Below are positions 37,601 to 49,600 of a DNA stretch of 64,000 nucleotides, piece after piece. Position 1 is the stretch's first letter. Each line of letters starts with the position of its first letter. The notes beneath the pieces are model-generated. The model made no database searches and had not been told where the DNA came from. It saw only the letters and a program-made list of their open reading frames with translations. The translations under genes were made by a program, and so were the position numbers. Source of the stretch: Agelaius tricolor (lineage: Eukaryota; Chordata; Aves; Passeriformes; Icteridae); assembly GCA_023055355.1 (NCBI GenBank), contig JALJCS010000015.1:15234501-15298500 (forward strand), written 5' to 3'.

Positions 37601-40600
37601 GCTCACTTTATTTTTTTTTTTTAATGAAAGGAGAGCTCAGAAGATCACACCGGTATCCACAAAAGCACAGTGACACAGTACCTGATTTTCAGCAGCCCCA
37701 GATCCTTCCTCAGGGAATGCAGAAGTCTTTCTGCAGCTTGGAGTGTCATGTTGTTATTTGAGGACCTAGAACCAAAGCTCAGTGTGATGAGCAGCTCACA
37801 AATGAACCCCCCCAATGGGTCCAAGAGCCATTAACTCACATGTACTCTGTCAGACCAGTGCACCTTTCCAGGAGCAAGAACAACTTTTCCAAGTGCTCTG
37901 GCTGAAAGTTGCACTCTGCCAGTCTGAAAGGAAGAGAAAGAGAACAGCCTTAATTCATCACAAACAGTTCAGGCTTCCTGAGCTGGGAACATCAGGCAGC
38001 ACAGCCTAACAGAGAAAGGGGGATGGCACAAAAACCTTAAACACCTTTAAGGATTTCAAAAAAGACTGTGGCAACACTTCAAAAGCATCTGTGGAGATAT
38101 CCTGATATATACCTGTGTGCTATAATGGCACTGCTCTTTGTAGGACCCTGTGACTGCAGGAACACCTACAGGGCCCAGGTGAGGAACAGACAGTGGGGAA
38201 GCACAGAGAGAAAGGGAGGTGGGATTATCTGTGATGTGACAAAGCTCTTCTCACAAGGTGAGTCCAAGGAACTGTATCAGCTGTTAGTGCAAAACATCAC
38301 TATGCCAGGAGCAAAAAGATGCTGCTGTTTTGTCTGTCTTGTCCCTCAAAAAAGGACCCCACCTTTACCAAAGAAATCACCCTAAAAAGTCTGTAACATT
38401 ACCTCAAAATCTTTCTTGGGTCATATCCTCTTGTCAGCTTGATGATTAAAGTTGCTTTGGAGCACAAACTGCACAGAGAAGACACGAGTGTAAGATTTAG
38501 ATGGAGAATTACTACTTTTCCCAATGTTCAGAATTTAATGATCCCAAACTCCAGAAAATAATCCAGCACAGCAGTGACAGGTACCTGGCCCAGCTCAGCC
38601 CTCCCTAAAATAAACCAGCCCAGGGAAATGCTTCAGTGAGGTCTCACTCATGCTAAATTGGCCTAGAGGCAGAACTGGTTTATGGATAAGCAATCCTGAC
38701 CTGTCCTGCTTTTATTTGCCTGCTCTGCACTCTCTGTTGAGCTCTGGGGAGAGGCACAACAGGAGACTTTAGAGTAGCCAGAGATTCAGCAGCCACATCT
38801 GCAGGAAGGAATGGAAGTGGCCCTGGTTAAAAGTGGTTCAGGACACAGCAGCTGGTCCCATGAACACAAACACTGATAAAGCCCCACAGATGAGCAGCAC
38901 AGCCCAGTCTCTCCCTGCAATCTGTGAGAAAAGCACTTTGTGCCAGGGCACAGGCCCAGAGCCCATGGGATATTTTTGCCTGAGAGGAAAGGAGATAAAA
39001 TGCAAATCCAAGTGAAAGAACATGGGAAATTGCTTTCTATTGCCTCTGAAATCTCAAAATACTGAAGAGAGCCTTAGAGAGCAATGCTGGCTCCTGCCCT
39101 GAAGAGGTTCATTAACAAATAAATACATGACAATAATTGTTGGTACAGCTGAATATCTGTGCCTATACACAAAAATATCCTGGCCCTGTGGAATGGTAGT
39201 TCTGCTTGGCAGTTATGTTTGGCCATTTAAAGTGGACATAAACCAAAGGTTTAGGTAGTTGAAAACATGGTCCTCATCATTCTTACCTGAAGATCACAAC
39301 ATTTCATTAATTAAGAGGAAAACAAGCAGGGAAAGCTCAGAAATTAATGAAGAAAAACAGTCACCTGACTTGAACTTCAGTGGTGTTTCCAGATGTGACA
39401 AAGGCATCTATGAGATGCAGGACTCCATCCTGAGAAATCCCATTATGGCTGAGACTGCACAGAAGGGAAGGAAGGAATTTCACGTGTCAGGAGTCAGGGC
39501 TGTCCCAGGCTCCTCAGGCACAGAAACAAAACTCAAGTTGGCACCAAAGACAGAGCAGTTTGTGGGGTGCTGGGCCCCTTCAGCTTTGCTCAGCCACTGA
39601 ACTCCCCCAAGACAGCACTGATGATTTGGGGGACAGAAAATGCTATTTTCCCCTTGCACTACAGAGGCAGCAGCAGCTGGAACATTTACTGCCCCAGCAG
39701 AAAGGGAAGGGGAGAGGCTGGGTAGGGCACAGCTCAGCTCACAGCACCTTGGGAATTGAGTTACTCAGAGAGGACACCACACCCAGAAGAGTGATGATCT
39801 GAAAGCTCTGGGTCAGCTTCTGTCACACCACCCTGTGGCATTCACATTCTCTGAAAAATCCCTTTGCCCAGGATTTTTCTCCTGGGAAGCTGAGAAGCCT
39901 CAGAGGAAAAGGAAAACAATTATGTCATTTGCTTCTCCTCTGTTGTGCTCATGTGGAATGTGGTTGGAGATTGTTTACCACAGGTGATTGTTTCATTGCA
40001 TTCTGCTGTGAGTTGTTTTGGCTCAATGGCCAATCAGGGCCAAGCTGTGTCAGGACTCTGGAAAGAGTCACAAGTTTTCATTATTATCTTTTTAGCACTC
40101 GGTAAGTATCCTTTCTGTATTCTTTAATATAGTTTAGTTTAGTATTGTTTAATATAATATAGTATCATAAAATAATATATTAGCTTTCTGAGCACATGGA
40201 GTCAGATCCATCATTCCTCCCTGCCACAAGGGTCCCCCTACAAATAAAATCCCACCCCATTCTGGGCATTGCTATTTCCTGCTGACACTGATAAAAAGAC
40301 TTTCACTTATTTTCAGCAGGTTTTGGATCAGACCCTGAGTCACCACAGCCTGGTGGCCTTGAGCTGTGCTCACAGTTCAGTCACAGCTTTGCTCCAAAGG
40401 CAGGAGAGGGCAAGAAGCACAAGCAGCAGCTTCCTGAAGGATCACACCAACACCCTCCTTGGATTCACTGTGTGCTCTCTTACTTGAGGGAACAGGTACC
40501 AGGCACTCGATGCAAGTGGTCCAAGAGGCACCTCAGGCCTGCATCCCCCAGCTGATTCCTGGAGAGACTGAAAGGCAGAAGAACATGTGGCCAGCCAAAA

Positions 40601-43600
40601 CCCAGCCTTTGAAACAGGTTGCCCAAGAGGTGGGGGTTTCCCCATGCCTGGATATTCTCAGGTTCTGAGAGACCTGATCTAACTGAAGATGTCCGGGCTC
40701 ATGACAGGGAGTTAGACTAGATGGCCTTTAAAGAGCCTTTCCAAAAAATAAAAAGGTATTCTATAATTCTATATTTATTTTAAACAGCAATGGTCCTCTG
40801 AGAAGCTTTGGAGAAAAAACTCCAATTTCCTGCACTTAAATCCCAGCTTAGCCAAAAAAAGGTCTGTTTAAAACAAATCACTGCCTTACGAAATTACCTC
40901 ATGCATAAGCTCCAGAGCAAGCTCAGATGAAGAGCTCAGGTGAAGCAACAAATACCTCCAAAGAGTAAAGGAGTGAAATCCCAAAGCAGCTGTCCCATCA
41001 GCTCAAAAGGACCTGTATAATTGCTAATTGATTGTGTTCCTCAGCAGCCTGAATGAGCACACATACCCCTGCAGACAGGCTGGGAAACTCCAGGCAATGC
41101 TGAACCCCACAAACACAGCTCTCCCCCTGTGACTCTGCTCAAGATCATGGCAACACCCCCAGCCCCACTTACTCTACTTCTGCCAGCCAGCCGTGCTGCT
41201 CCAGGATGCTGCAGAGCTCCTCCACCTGCCCTTCCCCAATGGCACAGCCTGTCAGCCTGTGGGAGGCAGCAGGAGAGTTAAAGCATGGCCAGCAGCCAGC
41301 TCAGCCTGAGCACTGCCCACCTGCACCTTCACACCAGGCTCTGTGCAGAAATCACACTTTTTGCCGTCCCTTGGTGCTGGGACAGAGACATTTACAGGCT
41401 CCTGTGCAGGGGCACTCCAGGGCCATCACTCCCAGAGGGCTGCAGACACATCTCTCATCACACAGATGGTCATGTGTGGAGGTTATCCTCCAGAATTTGA
41501 GGCACACATTTGGAGAGTGCACTGATGAGGGCTCAATTCAGGTGCTCATGCAGCAGAATTTGGTGCAACTCAAGATGATCATAAAGAAAAAAGGAGAAAA
41601 AGAAAATCACTGGCCTCTGCCATCCCAGTGCATCCAAATGGTTCCGACCTGCACTTGAGCAGATTAATTGAGCCCTAAAGCTTAGGGGCCTGAGCTCCTT
41701 GGCCACCAGCCCATGAATTCTCAATACAAGAGGCAATCTGGCTCCCTGCACTGGTGCTTCAAACCCACCCACAGAGGATTCCAGCCAGTGCTCGGTGCCA
41801 GTACCTGCACGATGTCCTTTGGCTCTGTGTGCTTGCTCCTAAATGCAGGAAGGCATTTTCCCTGGACCTGAAGCAGACACAAAGGACAGTCCTTCAGCAC
41901 TGATCTCCAAGGATGACAGGCTTTGTAGGCCCTGCAGGGCTGAGCTGCTGGGCTCCAGAGTCTGAGTGCCTCACCGGACTTCCACTGCTCTGATCCGATC
42001 ACAGAGGTTGATGGAGTTGAGCAGTAGAACAGCACAGCGTGGGGACAAGGAGTTTTTCCTAATACTGTAAGAGAAGGGAAAGAAGAAACACTGAAATCAG
42101 CTCCTAAGAAGAGAGGCTGCCATACACACAGCCCAATTTTCCCATTGTTCATTTTGAGACACAGAAGATTGGATACATCCCATTTAACTCAGGATGAGGG
42201 AGCAAGGACCTAAAGTTTGGAGCATTGGCACTCAGTGCTCCTCTACCTAAAGGAGAGGCTCCTTTAGTCCCCTTTGACCAAAAAGGGAGTACAGACCAAG
42301 GGCTTACACTGGGCTACTCCTCCTTGGGGGCTGCTGGACTAGAGACAGCCCAAACTGGAAGCAACCTCCTGACTGGGCAAACTCAGTCTCACGAGACCCT
42401 GCTGCTCCTCCATGCTACAACACCTTGTGAAACACGGCCAAGCTCCTCCTGGGCTCTTTGTCCACACACTGGAGTGCCCTATCCCCTGACAGGGCTTCCC
42501 TGGCCTGGATTCCAGCCTGAAACAAAAGTTTAAAAAAAGACTGGGCATGGCACTTGGTGCTATAGTCTAGTTGAGGTGTTAGGGCATGGGTTGGACTTGA
42601 TGATCTTAGAGGTCTCTTCCAACCTCATTATTCTGTGATTCTGAATTGCCCTTTGCTAAATATCATTAAAGTGCTGCTTTATTTCTAGAAACAAGAAAGG
42701 AATGGGTGTGAAAGCATTTCTGCATTTCCTTTGCCTTGCTTGTTAGTTTACAATTACTGATTAATGCTCCAAAGATCTACTGTGCTATTAACACTTTCCA
42801 AAACAATGTTTGAAAGCAGGGACCCCAAGCATTACCTCAGTAGTGTCAGATGACAGAGGGATGGCAGAAAGCTCAGTAATCTCTCAATGCTCTGGTCACT
42901 CAATGAATTTCCAGACAGACTGCAAAACATGGAAGGAAACAAAACCCAGGAGAAACTGTTTAAATCCCTAATTATTTCTGTAACATTTACATGGACATGC
43001 ACACACAAATGGGCAAATTCTGTGAAAGGGCGTGTTGAGAAATGCCATGAGAATTGGGCAAGATTTAGTCCTTACAGCCTGATCTCTGTGTTTCTTTACA
43101 TCCTAGAGCCAATCAACATTCCAGTTTCAGGAGTCTCACTTTTCCATTACTGCACATTTACAAAACGATGCCACTGATGTCCTTCATGCAGGCAATAGGG
43201 GAATTAGGTTATTTTTATTTGCTATTACTCAGTTTTTGTTCTGACCAGCATTCTAGTTTTCTCAGAGCCAAGCTCCTGCCTGGAGCCCTTGAGGAGCAGA
43301 GCTCATGGCTTGGTGGGCCAGGAGCTCTTGCTGGCCTTGCTACAAGCTGAGGTCTCGAGGAATAGATGACAACAATTGTTTCTAGACACAGGATTGAGGA
43401 AGATCATGAGAACACACATGTGTTTCTGGGGCCTTTACACACTGATGTGGTAGCCTTAGGAGGGGCCAAGCTCTCTTTGAAGCAGGACAGTAGAAAGTCT
43501 GGGATCAGCCAAGTATCTGGGTGAGGATGATAGAGAGGAGAGGTGGGGTACACCAGCTGCCACCCTGAGCATCAAATCTGGGGTTTGAACATCAAATCTG

Positions 43601-46600
43601 TGTCTGGGGCTGGGGAGACAGACAGACAGACGGACTTACTGGATTTCTGTCAGCTGGGGACATTGAGCCAGTATCTGGCACAGCCTGGTCACATCCTCCA
43701 GACCCACTCTGCAGTCCCTGAGACTGAAGCAAACAAAGCACTCAGGAGCTGGACATGCTCACAGGATGCCACCAGAGCCTCACAGCCCAGGACAAGGCCC
43801 ATGGTGACCCTCTCACTTCCACTACACAGATTTTGCTACCCTTGGTCTGGGACTAAGAAATCACAACCTGGGACAAGCAGATGACTTCACCACCCCTGAG
43901 CTGATTGGAGAGAGCCAGTCCACCAAAATACCAAAACTTTGGGTGTTCCCTCCCTAGAACTACATCATTGGTGACTCAGTTGTCTCAGGAGAATGGAGAG
44001 CATCTTTCCCTCCTCAGCACTGTCTGGGCTCTCCCAGAGGAAGGCTGGAATTGGTGCCTCCTCTGTCCTTTTCCTCCAGGAAGGAAATCCTAGAAGCCTT
44101 TTTGGGTGACAAACTGGCAGGTCTGCATGGGATGAATGTCACACTCACACAGATCTGTCTCTCCTTATTTATGGGTAGGAGCTTCCTCTGCTGGAAAGCA
44201 AGACAATCCCTTCAAACCAAGCAAAAGATGCACTATTTAATTTCCTCTCTGAGGAGACACAGCTGGAGGGATGGGTCAGTCCCACACACCACACTGCCTT
44301 AAAGACCCCCACAATCACCTCTCCCCCCAGTCCTGGTGGGAAGGAAGCCAGGCTGCCATACCTAAAGCTTTGTCCTTTTGCTTCCTGCTTGGGGCGTGCC
44401 AGGGAGCCACTTCTCCATCTGCTGGTGCTGCTGGGGAAGGAACAGTTTAGCCCATGCGCTGTGCTGCTGTTCTCCACCCTGTAGCCAGCTCCCCATGAAG
44501 GGGCTGAGGTGGTGGCAGTGGCCTCCTGCTCCAATCTGCCTCCCCTCACCACCTGCCAGAATGAGGTTCAGCCCATCCCCAGAAGAAAAAGAGCTTTATT
44601 TGCCCTTTTCCAGCCTCCAGAGAGTTGTGCAGCCCCTCAGCACCTGGGCATGTGCTGTGTCCTGGGCAGCAGGGAGGTGACTGCAGCCTGTCTCAGCAGC
44701 TGGGTGCTGCTGGCTGCTCCATTGTTGCAGACATCCTTCATGAAAAATCCTTTCCTTAGGATTTTTCCTCCTGAGAAGCTGAGAGGCCTCAGGAACAAAA
44801 TGTAAACAATGGTTATCTGCTGCTGTGGAATGCAACAGGTGCATCTGGGATTGGCCCACCTTAGATGTTTGTAATTAATGGCCAATCACAGCCCAGCTGG
44901 CTCAGACAGAGAGCCAAGCCACAAGCCTTTGTTATCATTCCTTTCTATTCTATTCTTAGCTGGCCTTCTGATGAAACCTTTTCTCCTATTCTTTTAGTAT
45001 GGTTTTAATGTAATATACATCATAAAATAATAAATCAAGCCTTCTGAAACATGGAGTCAGATCCTCATCTCTTCCCCAATCCAAAAACCCCTGTGAACAC
45101 GGGCACACTCCATGCCCTCCATCAGCCATGAAACATCCCTGGGCTCCCCCAGCCTGGCTGGAGTTTGGCTCTTCATTGACACACCTCAGAGACCCACGTG
45201 TCACCTTCACAAGGAGTTTTAAAGGCTTATGTGAGTGGGTATGGTTTTACCTGACTCTTTCCCAAAAGGTCAGATGAACCACCTGGGGGTGTCCTAAGCT
45301 GTAACCAGAAAAGAACATCATCAGCATGGAGTTTGACAACACAAGCTCCTGTATCATCCCTAAAAAACCCCACAGCTTGAGGTTTTAAATAGCAAAAGAA
45401 TATAAGAAAGTACTCCTGGCCATACCTGAGGCTCATTGTTTTAATGTGTTCCAGTGTAGTTAATGATTGAGCTAAGAAAAACACAGAGCTAAGGGAGATC
45501 CGGTTGTTGTTAAACCTGCAGGAAGAAAAGAAAACCAGCTGCTGCAAGCAAAACTGATAAAAATAAACCCCACACCACATCTGCTGCACAGATCCTTGTG
45601 CAGCACTCCCAGGCTGCTGCTGTCCCACCCTCTGCCTGTGTTTCCTGCTACAGTTCTGCAGACACAACTCACTCCCATATATTTTAAATTCATCTCTCAC
45701 TTTTAGTGTTCAGAGAATCACAGAATAGCCAAGGCTGGAATGGGTCTCTAGAGCTGATCTGGTGAAACTCCTGCTCAGGAGGGTCAGCATGGAGGAGGCA
45801 GCTCAGGACATTGTGCAGCTGGGTTTTTATCATCTCCAAAGACAGAGAATTCACATTCTCTCAGAGCAACTTGTTCTAATGAGATTGTCTAACTGGAACA
45901 GTCTTGGCTTGAGACAAGCTCAATTAACCAAACAGGAACAATAAATATTTCTTTCAACAGTGCAGAATGGTGCCATTCTCCTTCAGCCACAGTCCTGCAC
46001 AGAGCAGTTGCAGTGGGAGTGCAGGTGAAATACCCAGATAAACAAACACCAGCCAGCACTGCAGGTGAACTCAGACTCCACCACTGAACCTGGGTCTCCC
46101 CAGCACTTCCCTGCCTTCCAAGCTGCTCCCCCTCCCAGTGAGGAAAAATTCAGTGAGCTGCTAAAGACCTCAGGCAGTTTCAGACAGAGGTACCTGACAT
46201 AAAACCACCTGTCCCCTTCATGGAGGGGCGAGCACGGAGCCTCTGGGGCACTGATCTCAGCCAAGCTTCAAATGGACTCAACCTGCTCTGGGCTGGAGGT
46301 GGGGGCAGAGCAGCCAGCACAGTGCATCTGCCCAGCACAGAATATCCTGCACTGATTGTGAGGGGCCCTTCCCAAGTGTTCCACAGACAGCACTCCACAA
46401 AACCCAGCCCATGCATAAGGAAAAAACAGGAGCTACTCACTTGAGAGAACGTAACATTTTCAGTTTTGGGAGGCACTGAAACAGCTGCAAAAGTCCCTCA
46501 TCTCCCAGAAAATTCCCTGATAGGCTAGGATTTAAAGAAAGGCATTTAATTTTCACAGTAAAAATACCCATAGGCACCATCAGCTCTGTTTTCTGTATGC

Positions 46601-49600
46601 ACAGCCACATCTTCCACCAGGCTGTGCCTCTACCCCACTCTCTACAACACTGAGGGGCATTTTCTCAGCATCCCAAATAACTGCAGGAACACACCACAGG
46701 AGCTAAGGAGGACTCACTCCAGCTCAGAGATGTGGCCACATTCCTTCAGGACTGCACACACATTCTTCAGGTCACTGCCTTGAAGATTACAGTCTGTCAG
46801 TCTAGGGGGGGGAAAAAAGAAATCAATCATCCAGGTCTGCAGGATTTCAAATAAAGGTTGTAAACTTCACTCCTCTGAAAAATTAGAGAATCAGTGAAGA
46901 GAAAATAATGAAATTTAAAAATGCCTTGATGCTTAGCAGCTCCCCCAGGGTCTCCAGGTGATGCCACCCCTGCCTGGCACTGCAGGTCCTGTGTCCTTGG
47001 TAAGGCACAGGGGGGGCACCAGGTCCCAGCCCCTTGCCAGGGGCTCCAGCATTCCCTCAGCCAGGGCAGACCCTGCAGCTCCCCAGGTCCCTTGTGATTC
47101 CCCTCTTAGAGGTGCAGGTTACACTGGAAACAGGACCCAGAGATGGGACGTGCATGGACACAATGAAAATCGGCCAGGGTACCTGATTTTTTGGCAGGTG
47201 GTTGGTGTCTGGTTTTCCTCCCCACATTGTTGGTCACCAGTAGAGAACACAGGCTCCTCCCTAAGTGAGCACAAAAGCAGACAAAGGTGAAACTCTTCTG
47301 CTTTAGCAGTTTGGCAGATCCCTGGGGCTACCCTGGCTCCAGCCTGCATTTTCCCAATTGCAAGCTCTCCTTTTCTACCCAAATATCTGAGGATGCAGAC
47401 AACTGGAGAGAAGGGGAAAGAGATATTTCTATCTAAGTTTGATGGAGAATTCAGCTTTTGCTGAATTTAGCTGAATTTTGCTGAATTTAGCTTTTGCCTA
47501 AATAAGTTTTGTGAAGTGCCTGTACAAAAATCTGACTATTCATAATTAAATGTCTATGACTAACTAAACTGTAACTAAAAGCTACAACTATAAACAGTAA
47601 AACTATAACTAAATCTGACTATTCATGACTAAATGGAACATGCAAAACCTAAAATATCAGAGTTTGAAATGCCACCTGGTGCCTTAAAGGAGCCCACAGA
47701 GTGCCTGTCTCGGGCTGTCACTCTCTTTCAAGCACAACCACTGGGCTCTGCCTGTAAGGGTGCCACAGTTTCTCTCTGGCTAAAAAGTGAAATTCCATGG
47801 GAGATGCTGTTTTACTGTGAGCTCAGTCCACAGAGAACAAGGGTATAAAGAGAGAACCTGAAATCCCAGGAGCAACAGGAAAGCGTTTCTTGGACAAAAC
47901 CTTCATGTTGAGCTATTTTAACCATAGTTTTCTGAGGGGAAAAATTAACCTCCAAACCTCTCATGATTTAGGAGTCATGATCCAAAATGCAGAGTGTTCT
48001 GAACTGCAGGGATCTGTGAATCTTTTCAGAATTTGGTGGGGCATTCTCTTGGGTTTTTTACCCTCACAATTATCAGCTAGCACGGGTGTCATTGAACAGC
48101 CTGCTCTGCTTAGGATGCTGTGGGATGAAACGTGCTGCTCTAGAGACATAAAACACTACAGAAGGCAGTGACAACTTTTCAAAGTGGCTGAGAAAGCCAG
48201 GAGACAGCTCCACATTTAGATTTGGGGGGTGGGGGTGGGAGGCAGGAACTGCTGTGAAGTGGAGTGCTACCCTTGGTACCTACACAGGATGCAAGAACCA
48301 AACAGGATGCTGAGATAACACCATTTGTGCACACACAGCCTACCTAGGAGGAAGGGAAGCAAACTCCCCGTCATCTCTGAACCTCAGGACTGCAGTATCA
48401 CAAGAAAGGCTGTGAGGAAGAGAAGTAATCAATCAGTGTCATGGTCGGGTTATTTACAGGACTTCTTGTTTGGTTTTGTTCTGCAAAACTCTGGTGACAC
48501 CAATCACTTGTGCTTAAAACACTCCCAAAGCAAGTGTTTTATCTCCATCATTAAAGCTGATGGAGATAAAATAATCTCCATCAGTTTTAAATGCTGGCTG
48601 GATTAAATTATGCAGTATGTGATGATCCAGTTTCTCTGAATCACTAGACAAAGCACAGACAAAATCTCTGTACTCGAGTCTGTTCTCAAGTGAAAGTAAT
48701 AGAGGAGAAAGAACTTCCAGTGCTGCTCCAGGAGGTGTCACCAGTTCTCACACTCTGCAGAGATCCTGTCTCCAAAACTTCCCAAGGCACAGAGCAGGGA
48801 AGCATTTTAAAACACCCCAGGCATGAAAGGACAGCCAGGTTTGCAAGCACTCACATTGTGATTGATGGCCTGTGGTCATCTTATTGCAAAAGTTCCAAAC
48901 CTTCTCAGTGGCCTCTCATGGGCAGCTCCTCACAGCCCTGACTCCTCCTGCTCCTCACAGCCAACAAACTCCAGCTCTCCTCTGGAGGAGCTCCCCCACT
49001 CTTTTATTGCTCTCATCCTCATGGGACACAGCTGTTCCTAATCCTTGGTAATTAGTACAACTGCAGCCCCTCAGGGGTGAGATTGCCTTCTGCACTGTCC
49101 CTGTTCTCTTGCTTTCCATCTCCCTCCACGGCCCTAGTGCAATCAGCTCCCAGCAACGTCACCAAGGGCCACCAAGTGTCAGTGACCACCTTGGGACATG
49201 CTCTGCACCCACCCCATGCCCAAGGTGACCCAACAAAAACCTCAGAATGCAACTCCCAGGCTGGGGATTAACGCCAGGCATGGTTCCAGAGCCACATACC
49301 TGACCTGCACCTCCATCACCTCCTGGCAGGTATTTACTGACTTCAGCAGGGTGCACATGCCACTGACAGAGAGGCAGTTTTGACTGAGACTGGGAAAGAA
49401 AAAGGCAATTAGCTGGTCCCTGGAATCCCACAGGATGCCCTGTGAAGCAGCCAGCAGTGTTGTGCATGCTTGGAACCCTTTCCCTTCAGGAGAAACCAAG
49501 GCAGGTTGGTTCTGTACGAGGCAACACTTACTTCAGCTGCTTTGAAATTGATAGACAGGGGAGGCTTTCCAGCAGACAACTGCAGCCTTCATCTCCAAGC

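Noticed and set aside
39834..40228. Target-site duplication for the LTR at 39.8 kb
   Set aside because: The flanks (accaccc and agggtcc) do not match, so exact ends are left approximate.
48391..48392. ctgcag acceptor for NLRC5 coding exon 15
   Set aside because: It gives a stop within six codons in the required phase. The upstream ctcacag acceptor gives an open exon that aligns with human NLRC5.
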